From Ziziphus jujuba (lineage: Eukaryota; Streptophyta; Magnoliopsida; Rosales; Rhamnaceae), in assembly GCF_031755915.1 (NCBI RefSeq), contig NC_083382.1, forward strand, positions 3,844,001-3,908,000: DNA of 64,000 nucleotides, given 5' to 3'. Each line of letters starts with the position of its first letter. Position 1 is the stretch's first letter. Shown here one piece after another: positions 49,101 to 58,460 of this stretch. The position numbers were made by a program, and so were the translations under genes. The notes beneath the pieces were generated by a model. It worked only from the letters and a program-made list of their open reading frames with translations, had not been told where the DNA came from and searched no databases.

Positions 49101-50018
49101 TGTCTTCTTTGGCCTAGGGTTCACTCCCTCTCTCCCTCCTGGCCTCAAGGTTTTGTCAAAACGCGTCTTGAAGGGAGAGGTATCCACAGCCTTATAAAGA
49201 CCGCTTCGTGCCCCTCTCCAACCGATGTGGGATGTTACAATCCTCCCCCCTTGGGGCCCAGGGTCCTTGCTGGCACACCAATCCGGGTACTGGCTCTAAT
49301 ACCACTGTAACAGCCCAGTCCACCCGCATCAAGATATTGTCCTCTTTGGCCCAGGGTTCACTCCCTCTCTCCCCCCTGGCCTCAAGGTTTTGTCAAAACA
49401 CGTCTTGAAGGGAGAGGTATCCACGGCCTTATAAAGACCGCTTCGTGCCCCTCTCCAACCGATGTGGGATGTTACAATTGTAACGGCCCAGTCCACCCGC
49501 ATCAAGATATTGTCCTCTTTGGCCAGGGTTCACTCCCTCTCTCCCCCTGGCCTCAAGTTTTTGTTAAAACGCGTCTTAATGGTTAGAGGTCCCACCTCTT
49601 TAACCTGCCAGTCCCACTGGCTCGGGCCTCCCAGGCCCAATCAAGATATTGTCTGCTTTGGAAGCTAGGTGGTGAGCCCAATCCTACCCCTCACGGTTTT
49701 ACTTCCCTTATGGGACGTGTCTTGAAGGGAGAGGTATCCACAGTCTTATAAAGACTGTTTCGTGCCCTTCTCCAACCGATGTGGGATGTTACAATCCTCC
49801 CCCCTTGGGGCCCAGTGTCCTCGCTGGCACACTGATCCAGGTACTGGCTCTGATACCACTGTAACGGCCCAGTCCACCCGCATCCTCTTTGGCCCAGGGT
49901 TCACCTCCTCTCTCCCCCCTGGCCTCAAGGTTTTGTCGAAACGCGTCTTGAAGGGAGAGGTATCCACAGCCTTATAAAGACCGCTTCGTGCCCTTCTCCA
50001 ACCGATGTGGGATGTTAC
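46131..50018. mobile_element. TRIM cluster: LTR scrap plus two tandem TRIMs, with Gypsy LTR nested
   Basis: 46131-46161 is a plus-oriented TRIM LTR 3' end (GGGTGGACTGGGCCGTTACA). After GGAC, minus-oriented TRIM sequence begins at 46166 (TGTAACGGCCCAGTCCACC). LTR units are 46166-46186 continued at 49090-49239 (split by the Gypsy LTR), 49306-49476, 49479-49793 and 49860-50018. Internal parts at 49240-49305 and 49794-49859 hold inverted primer-binding sites (plus strand CTGGCTCTRATACC) and CCTCCCCCCTTGGGGCCC polypurine complements. Two complete TRIMs therefore sit in tandem, separated by two bases (49477-49478). The last LTR runs straight into the hairpin array at 50019. Confidence 0.85.
46187..49084 (-). 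mobile_element. Gypsy solo LTR, copy 5 (2.9 kb), TSD ACCCG
   Basis: Same family and orientation as 2171-5066: starts TGTCAGGACCCGTCC and ends GGGACGGGGTGTTACA in plus coordinates. ACCCG at 46182-46186 and 49085-49089 is a perfect target duplication, and it lies inside a TRIM LTR that reads continuously when the insertion is set aside. It differs from copy 1 by few substitutions and small indels, so it and copy 1 are the young members of the family. The open frames at 47806-48662 lie in its GC-rich block and are not genes. Confidence 0.95.
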
Positions 50019-50950
50019 CAAATGTGATTACCATAGGGGTTTCGGTAATTACCGATGAAACCTACGGTAATTTTTCCAGCAAGAACAAATTGATTACCGT
50101 AGGTTGTATCGGTAATTACCAAAGACCCTACGGTAATAAATTTTTTTTGGCAATTTAAGAACTTTTTCAGAATTTTTGGGATTTTTTCTCCTTAGGACCA
50201 TTGAATAATATATATTTTGCATGTTGTTACATTTAACACACATTAGGGGACTTGTGGGGGCTAAAAAATTGGTAAAATGTGATAACCATAGGGGTTTCAG
50301 TAATTACCGATAAAACCAAGTGTAATTTTTCCAGCAACTACAAATTGATTGTCATAGGTTTCATCGATAATTACCAAATGCCCTACGGCAATCAAATTTT
50401 TGTGCCCATTTGAGAACGTTTTTAGAACTTTTGGGATTTTTTCTCTTTAGGATCATTGAAGAAAGTATATTTTGCATGTTGTTGCATTTAACATACATTA
50501 GGAGACCTGTGGGCGCTAAAAAATTGGTAAAATGTGATTACCACATGGGTTTCAGTAATTACAGATGAAACGTACGGTAATTGTTCCAGCAAGGACAGAT
50601 TGATTACCCTAGGTTGCATGGGTAATTACCGAAGACCCTACAGTAATAAATTTTTTTTGGTGATTTGAGAATTTTTTCAGAATATTTGGGATTTTTTCTC
50701 CTTAGGATCGTTGAAGAATGTATATTTTTCATGTTGTTGCATTTAACACACTTTAGGAGACTTATGGGGGCTAAAAAATTGGTAAAATGTGATTACCACA
50801 AGGATTTCGGTAATTACCGATGAAACCTACAGTAATTTTTCCAGCAAGGACAAATTGATTACCGTAGGTTTCATCGGTAATTACCGAAGGTCCTGCGGTA
50901 ATCAAATTTTTTTGCCAATTTGATAACGTTTCAGAATTTTTGGTGATTCT
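50019..50950. repeat. Hairpin tandem array 1, ~3.7 units of ~255 bp
   Basis: Units are marked by TATATTTTGCATGTTGTT at about 50212, 50467 and 50722. Each unit contains two inverted arms rich in CGGTAATTACCG and CCTACGGTAAT, a roughly 20-bp loop around TTCCAGCAAGGACAAATTG, then a spacer with GGGATTTTTTCTC(C/T)TTAGGA. The array is cut on the left by the TRIM cluster. Minus-strand frames in it (such as 50771-50956) are accidental. Confidence 0.9.
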
Positions 50951-51345
50951 ATTCATGCCTTCTCCAGCCTCCTTGATGCTGATTTTTAAAAAGAAACCTT
51001 GGCGAGCAATGTCAGAAACTTAAAAACACCCACAAATCCTAGTAGAACCGGAGCAAAAACACCATTTGCTAAAGACCCAGAATCTTCCAATCCACCATTC
51101 AAGTATTTCTGAAGCAACAGAGAAGAAACAACCACAAGTGAGAAGGTAAAAGCATTTCAATACTCGTAGAAATAAAGGCAAGATTGAATATGGGCATCGT
51201 CGAGCATTAACATGAAGATCTGAGCATCACTTTCTTCGAACTCAAACTTGTTGTCTTTAGATTTGGTTCTCTTTCTAATCTCAGCATTGGTTTTTGATGA
51301 GAACCCAAAAGCCAAATCGGAGGAGCCACAAAAGGTTTCCTTATA
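50951..51345 (-). pseudogene. Captured membrane-protein fragment, copy 1
   Basis: The minus strand encodes RKRTKSKDNKFEFEES, then YFYEYRNAFTFSLVVVSSLL, LQKYLNGGLEDSGSLANGV and FVGVFKFLTLLARVSF before a stop. Two hydrophobic segments suggest a small membrane protein or part of one. A near-identical version lies at 60470-60835 in the second MULE. I do not recognise the family. It abuts the hairpin array in both elements. Confidence 0.55.
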
Positions 51346-51654
51346 TTAAATCTAAAATAAAGGACATACAACTTTTTTAAAATTTTTTTAAGGATGTAAT
51401 GGATATTAAAGAACAAAAAAAAAAGTTAACCAATGAAAGGATATATATCATCATAACCCTTCTAAAAGGGACATTGGATCAAATTCTCCTATTTCAATAT
51501 GCCCAAATAAAGGAAATTTGGCCTAACACCCCTTTTTTAAGCTGTCTAACGAATTCTACCCTTTTCTTTTTAATTTTTTTTTATTTACCCATTATTTTTT
51601 CATAATTCCAATTATACCCTTATCCATAAATTCCCTAAAAAACGCAGAACGCAA

Positions 51655-52130
51655 AGCCTAACAAAGGCCATATACACTCCGTTGAGGCAGAAACTTGAAT
51701 ACTTGGAAAGTTATTGTGAAGAGCTGAAGAGAGCTTTAAGAAAAGCCACACAAGCAAGGAATTCCCAGGTTACTAAATAGCTTGAAAATTTTTCAAAGAG
51801 AGGGAAATCCATTGATGGTCATACTGAGAATTCTATGCCTGTCAGCGAAGAAGTAATGGTTGAAGGTTTCTTGCAGATAGTATCAAAAGCAAGGCTATCA
51901 GTAAAACCATTCTGCAAGATCTTAGTCAGCTAGATTGAAGAAACTGATAATATGCTGATGGACAACTTCAATTCCCTTCTTTTACCATATAAACTTTCTC
52001 TAAATTCAAAGTATTCTAAGGCAGTTTTATAACATTTAGAAGCCATCATGAATCAGTCTCTTTACCAAGACTTTGAGAACTGTGTGTTTTAGAAAAATGG
52101 ATCTCCAAAACTCCTAGACCCCCAACAAGA
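51655..52130 (+). pseudogene. Captured IRKI/GIL1-like (DUF641) fragment
   Basis: One nearly continuous plus-strand frame reads TPLRQKLEYLESYCEEL, VSKARLSVKPFCKILVS, IEETDNMLMDNFNSLLLPYK, LSLNSKYSKAVL, HLEAIMNQSLYQDFENCVF and NGSPKLLDPQQD. These are conserved segments of plant IRK-interacting-protein/GIL1 (DUF641) proteins, to my recollection. Three or four stops interrupt it (for example after ARNSQVTK and KAVL). The family acts in receptor-kinase or light-regulated growth signalling. Both ends are missing. Confidence 0.7.
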
Positions 52131-52422
52131 TCTGATTCTAAACTTGAAGAAGAACACGGATGACGAATTTCATATTTTCTCTCTCCCTCTCTCCCTCTCT
52201 CTTTCACACATTCTGAAAAAAGAACAATGGCAAGTTTGAGAAAAAATCACGGAGAAAAAATCAAAAAGACATAAATTTGATTTTTCACGAGGGATGCTTT
52301 TTCACAGAGGGAGGAATTTTTTTTTTTTTAAGAGATTGTATGTGGGGGCTTTCTCTGGCAAAAAGAAAGAAAAAGAAAGCACAGGTGTAGAGACTCGGAG
52401 TTATCGGCTTATAAAGAGAAAT

Positions 52423-53048
52423 TGTGAGATCCCACATCGGTTGGAAAGGAGAACGAAGCATGCCTTAAAAGAGGGTGTGGATACCTTTCCCTTGCGATGC
52501 GTTTTCATAAGGGAAAGTAAAACCGTGCAGGCTGGGCCCAAAGCGGACAATATCGTGATTGGACCTGGAAGCCCATGCCAGTGGGACTAGTAGGTAGGGG
52601 TTGTAAGAGGATTCCCCCTAACCATTGCAACACGTTTTGACAAAACCGTGCGGGCTAGGCCCAAAGTAGACAATATCGCATGCAGGTGGACTGGGCTGTT
52701 ACAGATGGTATCAGAGCCAATACCCAGTCGGTGTGCTAGCGAGGACGCTGGGCCCCAAGGGGGGGATTGTGAGATCCCACATCGATTGGAAAAGGGAACG
52801 AAACATGCTTTAAAAGAGGGTGTGGATACCTTTCCCTTGCAACGCATTCCCATGAGGGAAAGTAAAACCGTGCGGGCTGGGCCTAAAGCGGACAATATAG
52901 TTATTGGGCCTGGAAGCCTGTGCCAGTGGGACTGGAAGGTAGGGGTTGTAAGAGGATTCCCCCTAACCATTGCGATGCGTTTTGACAAAACCATGCTGGC
53001 TAGGCCCAAAGCGGACAATATCGCATGCGGGTGGACTAGGCTGTTACA
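52423..53048 (+). mobile_element. TRIM element, long form, 626 bp
   Basis: Identical-length 281-bp LTRs (52423-52703 and 52768-53048) run TGTGAGATCCCACATCG...GGCTGTTACA around a 64-bp inside with ATGGTATCAGAGCCA (primer-binding site) and GGGCCCCAAGGGGGGGA (polypurine tract). Each LTR holds an extra segment of about 130 bp relative to the 148-bp form, with CCTGGAAGCC and GTGCCAGTGGGACT inside. Flanks GAAAT (52418-52422) and GAAAA (53049-53053) may be a target duplication with one mismatch. Confidence 0.9.
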
Positions 53049-53183
53049 GAAAAGGAAAAAACAAAGTAGTTTTTTTATTTTATTAAGGGTAAAATAGGAA
53101 ATAGAGGGTAGATAAAAATCTTGACAGAGAAAGGGTATATATCGTTAGCCTTTTACTTTGGTGGGTAATGGGCTATATTCCCC

Positions 53184-53302
53184 AATGATAAATCTATTGC
53201 GAAAGACAAAAAATGGGCACAGGGCCGGCTCAAGGTATAGGCCACTAAGGCTCACGCCTAGGGCCCTACAAAGAAAAAAGGGCATTCAAAAAATTTTTAA
53301 AG
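53184..53302. repeat. Bridge between the two large MULEs
   Basis: Begins with the right target duplication AATGATAAA and continues the ~135-bp tandem repeat interrupted at 41782 (GGGCACAGGGCCGGCTCAAGG). Its last nine bases, TTTTTAAAG, are the probable left target duplication of the second MULE. Confidence 0.75.
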
Positions 53303-53639
53303 GGGGAATTTAGTCCAATACCCTTATTTTAGACACCTTAATGAAAAATACCCTCCCTCTTATAAATCTTTTTTATCTACCCACCCTTTTTTCATTATTC
53401 CAACCTTACCCTTACTCTATAAACCACGTACAATTTCTCTCTCTCTCTCTTATCAATATCCCACCTACCACATTTCATATCCAATTTCCCTCTTTCTTCT
53501 CATAGTTCTTTTTGATGTTGGATTCGAATGACGATCTTGACGCTGTGGAAGGAGGTTTTATGTTCAATTTCAGGCATCCAAATGGTGGACCATAACACAC
53601 ATGTCATTGATTCCGCAACAGTGGAGAGAGAGAGAGGAA

Positions 53640-56135
53640 GAGAGTTGTGGGGAGCTTTTGTGTGATTAGTTTGCTGATTTCTTTCTTCAACCACAAACTT
53701 GGAATCGAATTATGAAATCACTTGGACCACCAAGTTCATTAGCAGTGGCAGCTTCACCAAAGTCGCTTTACAGGTGATTACTCCTCTTTGATTCTCGTGT
53801 CTTTTTTTTTTCTTTGGAAAAATTAAAACATATGAAGTAGCAGAAATAGATTATTTTGCACCGCCTTTTTACTAAGTTTTTAGGGTGATTGTGTTTTGGT
53901 TTGTGAATAAAACTAAACTAACCAAGTTTGTAATTTTCATTTCCTAGATGAGCTCCTAAACGAGTCGGTGATAGTTGGGAGTGTTTTGCTGGACAAGCTT
54001 TAGTGTCTACGAGAATCTCAATCCAATAGTGATCGGAATGGCAATGTAAAAGATGTATCTTTGTTTGTGATGGCCGACACAGTGTACGGTAGCTGTTGCG
54101 TGGATGAGGTTGGAGCATCGCACATCAATGCTGATTATGTCGTGCACTACCGCCATGAGTGCTTCCGCCCATGAGTTCTCATTAATAATACCTTTGCTAA
54201 AGCCTTTTTTTTTAAAAAACAAACTATAATTATAGGATTGTTTGTTTCAAAGCCCAAAAAAAAAAAATAATGAGTTTTTGTACCAAACTCATAAGACATT
54301 AATTCAAGAAATTTTGTTTTAGTTGTAAATTGTTGTGTCTCAATCTGTTTGTGTTCTTTTCGGGCATAAAGATTAGGATTTGAAGCCAATGAAGCTTCTT
54401 TTTTTTTTTTTTTTTTTAACCTTTTGAACTTTTCTGTATATTATGCAACAATTAATTTTGGTTTCATAGTTTCAAAAGCCTCTTCTTTTTCATTATTGGC
54501 AGGACTACAACTCTTCCAACATTCTTTGTTTTTGGAAAAGCTTCAATTGGTGTGTCCAATTGTGTAAAACATTTATCAGATCATGCTGCGAGAAATGGCA
54601 AACCTATCTTGGTAAGATGGTTTACTAAAGACTTATAATTATGAACTTCTATGCTATACTAAATTTGCAATAAGCATGCTTTTTCTTTTTTTCTTTTTTT
54701 TTCACCTTTAGAAGGATTTGGTACTAAGATCATGTCGTTTCACATGCAGCCAAAACAAATTATCTCAGCTATCCAATCTCAACATAGTTCGTTCAATCTA
54801 AATGCAGGTTCCCTTTGGGCTAGAATATGCACATTTGATACAGCATATAAGAGATGAAGTGGTAGAAGCATGTATGAGTAGCTCTAGATTAGAAATACAA
54901 TTTGCTGAAACTATGTCTTCTGACATGAATCCATCAGAATCTTGTAAGATCTCCAATGGGAACTTGGAAGTAGCTAGTGTCTTCTCTGATGATAAATGTA
55001 TCAGGACTTAGCATTGGAGGCTTGGTTTGGGAATTATATGGGGAACACAAAATGGAGGACTACTTGTTTTTTTGGATTGGTTCTGAAAATGCTGCATTTG
55101 CAAGTGTTGTACTGACATTAAATGGTTGTGAAATAGGTATACATATAAATTACCAGGTTTTGTATGAAATTTATTGTGTATGCATGTAATATTGCTTGAG
55201 ATATTTATTGTGTTATTTACTTTTCCTTTTGCCAAATTGCTTCTAGTATATGCAAGTCCTTGTGCTAGTTCTCTCTCTCTCTTTCTCTAAATTAATAAAT
55301 CTTTCTTTAATTTTGGTATTATCGGTTTTAATCAGATATGATGCAAAGTCAAATTGCATGGTGACAGACTTATCTCAACAAAAAAGAATTCTTAAGCGTA
55401 GGCAAAGGATGTGAACATTGTTGGTATTCTGGTTGGAACTCTTGGTGTAGGTGTGTTCCTTTTGGCTCCTTTAATATTTCTCCTGTAGTAATTTACTCTG
55501 CATTTTTCATCTTTAGATAAGGCATGGCTTTTCACTGTCGTGGGATTCAAGTAAATTTTTAAGGATCTTATCATGCACAGCTTGCTAAAAGAAAACTTTG
55601 TTGAATGATTTATTTTTTCCCAATTCTGTAGTAATTTTTTTGGCATACATCATATATTTATTTATTTTTTTCTAATTTCCACCATCATAAGTTTAGCATA
55701 TGTATGTATAATTCCACAACTATTGATGCAGCTGGCTACACATGATTAATCATATGAAAGAGCTTATCACAGCAGCACGTAAAAAAGCATATACCCTCGT
55801 CGTGAGAAGACCAATCCCTACAAAACTTGCCAACTCTCCTAAGGTAAACTTTGGTACATGCAAGTACTAAGACTATCATGTACCTTTTTGTTAGGGATTT
55901 AGAATATTTAAAAGTTTTAATAATAAATTTTCATTTGTTGTGTGACATTCTTAGCAGTTTAGCTACTTTTTTTCTTTCCACTTCTCATCCATGTATATAT
56001 AATATACTTATCTCGAAGCCTCTTCTCTTGCAATATCCTTTGAATCTAAAGATTGTATTGTTCTTTATTGAATGAAGTTTAATGTTAACTGCTGATAGAG
56101 GAAGTGAATGGACTGGAGCTTATTGGAGTTGAGGT
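53640..56135 (+). pseudogene. DPH2: Captured DPH2 (diphthamide synthesis) gene fragment
   Basis: Successive exons with introns match plant DPH2, the [4Fe-4S] partner subunit for the first step of diphthamide formation on elongation factor 2. To 53772: NYEITWTTKFISSGSFTKVA. 53946-54175: DELLNESV, VSLFVMADTVYGSCCVDEVG, ASHINADYVVHY. 54503-54618: TTTLPTFFVFGKASI, VKHLSDHAARNGKPIL. 54808-55136: VPFGLEYAHLIQHIRDEVVE, then after a frameshift GEHKMEDYLFFWIGSENAAF and VVLTLNGCEI. 55335-55440: TDLSQQKRILKRR. 55733-55842: LHMINHMKELITAARKKAYT. 56098-56130: GSEWTGAY. At least one stop in the 53946 exon, one frameshift near 55008 and stops near 55410 disable it. The YGSCCVDE block, with a cluster-ligand cysteine region, is preserved. 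Confidence 0.88.
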
Positions 56136-56246
56136 TCTCATATTAGAGTTGCTTTTGAAGTTTTTAAGCAATTTTATTTTCCATTTTTTGCATTGTGTAT
56201 CTTGGGATTTCTTTTGGATGATAAAAATAAATTGTAGTCAATATAA

Positions 56247-57626
56247 GCAGGTAGTCCCTGAAACTTGTGCATCTGTTTATTTCTTAGACAAGTAGTCAAT
56301 ATACCCTTTTTGGAGGAAAAGCTTTTTATGAAAACAATAAAACTAAAAAATAAATAAATAAATAAAAAGATGTCTAAGCTTTTAGTGCACATACAGATGC
56401 AGGAGATATATCGGGTTTCTGGTTACTTCTTGGAGGGAGACGAAGTGACTAAGAAAAAGCAATTGTAAGTTCATTTTTTGCTTTTTGTTTTTTTTGTTTT
56501 TTTAGGTTGTTATGCAACATCTAACATTTGATTGAAATACTAGTTGAGATGTATTATGGCCTAAATATTGCCTGAAAGAGGAATGTAAAAGGACATAAAC
56601 CGTATCAGACAACTTGTCAGTACACAGCTTGTGTATAATTCTATGTGTCTGCATGCAATGCTCTGCTTGTGCAGTTTCAAATACACACTAATCAAATAAT
56701 GATGCAATGATTGCAGGCAAACACTTAAAATGACAGAGGTGACTGCAACCGATAAGCTGGAGAGTTTTCGTGCAGTAAAAAAGGTACTGTGAACTTCCAA
56801 TGAAAATTCTATATGATAATAAGTGGTAATGGTTGAAAATTCTATATGATATCTATGAACTTCAAAAGAGGTATATTTGACATTGTCATTTATGCACATG
56901 AGTGGTAATGGTTCTTAAGTTGTATTGCATGGGCAAAACCTGCTTCTGAAGCAAGCATGGCAAATTTCACCATATAAAGATAAATAAAGTGTTTTCCAAT
57001 TTAAAATGAACTTTGACATGGATATGCTAATTCCTACTTTAGCAACCACTTTCAAAAGCTAGCATGACATTCTATGCATAACGAATTCCAATATATCAAG
57101 AGAAATAAAGGGTTTTCCACTTTTAAAATGAACTTTGACATGGATATGTTAATTCCTACTTTATCAACTACTTTCAAATGTTCTTGTTAAAAAGTTATAT
57201 AGTTGAAAACGCTATATTGCAACAAGTTCTAATCTATTTAAACCATGCTATACTGCATTAAGTGCTAATCTATTTTATTTTTCCTTTTTATTATCATTAT
57301 TATTATTATATTTTTTCAAGTCTTGCAAAGTAATTTTGTTTGCTTCATTTTGCAAGTCCTCAAGGGTCATATTGCATTTGGGAATGCTCAATTTCCTAAT
57401 GGAACCAATGGTATTTTATTTTATTTTTTAAATTATGTATTTCATTTTAAGTGAAATGTATTGACTATATTCTTGTAAGATTGTGTGATAGGAAAGTATA
57501 TGTTCATTTTCCTATAGGCAATGCCCTAGATATTCTTGCTTGAGTTCCACTATAAAAAAATGGTCTTGATTATTGGCATGGTACAGGCCATGGAATTGGG
57601 TCTTACCTTCATGTTCATGAAGGCAA
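56247..57626 (+). pseudogene. APP1: Captured Xaa-Pro aminopeptidase P (APP1) fragment, copy 2
   Basis: Exon-like pieces follow in family order. 56396-56467: MQEIYRVSGYFLEGDEVTKK. 56720-56783: LKMTEVTATDKLESFRAVKK. 57356-57411: LKGHIAFGNAQFPNGTNG. 57516-57626: NALDILA, then [20 protein letters not shown]. The last holds the M24 metallopeptidase HGTGHGIG motif and its metal-binding histidine. Stops occur before NGLDYW. The exons with the metal-binding aspartates (DGTTDITRT region) are absent, so it cannot be active. Aminopeptidase P removes N-terminal residues before proline; the plant enzyme binds auxin-transport inhibitors. Confidence 0.82.
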
Positions 57627-57796
57627 GTGTGTTTTACTACTTTCCTTTATTATTACTGGGTATGAGCTATTGCCTCAATTGTTAGATTTGAACTTTTATA
57701 CTTCTTTATGGATACTCTAGGTATTTAATTATTTTCCTTGAAACTTGTAAGCTAAATATTGTAACTAACCGCAAATATTTCGTTTGATTTCATCCA

Positions 57797-57975
57797 GATA
57801 TCAAATCGATCTCCATTATAGTAGAGGTGTCCCGTATGCTTTTAATGCTGTCACTAAAGTTTGGCATTATACCAATTGTGGTGCCAATTGGTGTTCGAGA
57901 TTTTGACATTAATGGGGAACTTTGGGTCAAATTAGGATTGATACCAACAAAGCCTTTTGTAGGAGTTTTAATATT
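57797..57975 (+). pseudogene. Probable captured SMP-domain (NTMC2-type) fragment
   Basis: A frame of about 55 codons reads SRMLLMLSLKFGIIPIVVPI, GVRDFDINGELWVKLGLIPT and KPFVGV. The DFDI(N/D)GELWVKLRLIPTKP block resembles the lipid-binding SMP domain of plant NTMC2/tricalbin-like C2 proteins, as I remember it. Only one exon is visible and it is followed by non-coding DNA. This identification is the weakest among the captured fragments. Confidence 0.45.
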
Positions 57976-58460
57976 CTCTAGATTTGATCATAAAACACTT
58001 CTACATTTTTCTCTTGCTAATTCAGATTTAGTTTTTAGTTTTTCTACATGATTCTCATGTCAAGATGAAGTGTAAGGATCCAATTTCATTATTAACTTCT
58101 CTATATTGTTTGAGATGTGGAAAAGCAAGAAATAAGAATTATGAGAATTTAAATGGATGGTAATTGAGTTCTCAATATTGGCTCTCTAGTTTGGGTCCAT
58201 TTGAACTTGTTTGAATGATATGCATTGAAATTTAGTTAGTTTTAAATTGGAGACTATTTCCAGCTTGAAAGCTCCTTCCAATCTCTTTTAAAATGTGGCT
58301 CCATGGTAGTATGTCCAAAAGAGAGTAGTTATCAGGGAATTAATTGTGCAGTTGTGGAAAATATTTAAATAAATGGATATAAAAGTGTTGAATAACTAGA
58401 ACCATCTTCCATTTCTCATCCACCCTCATTTCTCATTAACTGGTGAATAAAGTGAAAAAT

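Larger units (their letters stand above)
41783..53183. mobile_element. Large composite MULE (11.4 kb) with gene fragments, TSD AATGATAAA
   Basis: AATGATAAA at 41774-41782 recurs exactly at 53184-53192, and the outer sequence joins into a repeat unit seen intact nearby, so the whole interval inserted as one piece. The left end reads GGGGAATTTGGTCCAATACC; the right end inverted reads GGGGAATATAGCCCATTACC. Inside, an end-to-end pair of MULE units is visible: 41783 to about 51489 (right end inverted GGAGAATTTGATCCAATGTCC) and about 51510 to 53183. Contents in order: ORP gene fragment, APP1 fragment, a later TRIM/Gypsy insertion cluster, a hairpin tandem array, a membrane-protein fragment, an IRKI fragment and a TRIM. 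No transposase was found. The 9-bp duplication is the Mutator hallmark. Exons keep introns, so genes were captured as DNA. Confidence 0.85.
51510..53183. mobile_element. Second MULE unit inside the composite element (1.7 kb)
   Basis: Left end AGGAAATTTGGCCTAACACC and inverted right end GGGGAATATAGCCCATTACC match imperfectly and continue with GCT(G/A)(T/A)CTAACGA and TACCCTT motifs on both sides, giving long degenerate terminal inverted repeats. It carries an IRKI-like gene fragment (51655-52130), a CT-rich tract and a TRIM (52423-53048). Its right end is the right end of the whole composite insertion. Confidence 0.7.

Noticed and set aside
50771..50956. Minus-strand frames with SVITDETYGNQFVLAGKITV in the tandem arrays
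   Set aside because: They repeat with each hairpin unit because the unit happens to lack stops in that frame; there is no start context or known domain, and frames break in several units.
53640..56135. Functional DPH2 gene
   Set aside because: Stops, a frameshift near 55008 and the missing 3' exons rule out a working protein; it lies inside MULE ends.
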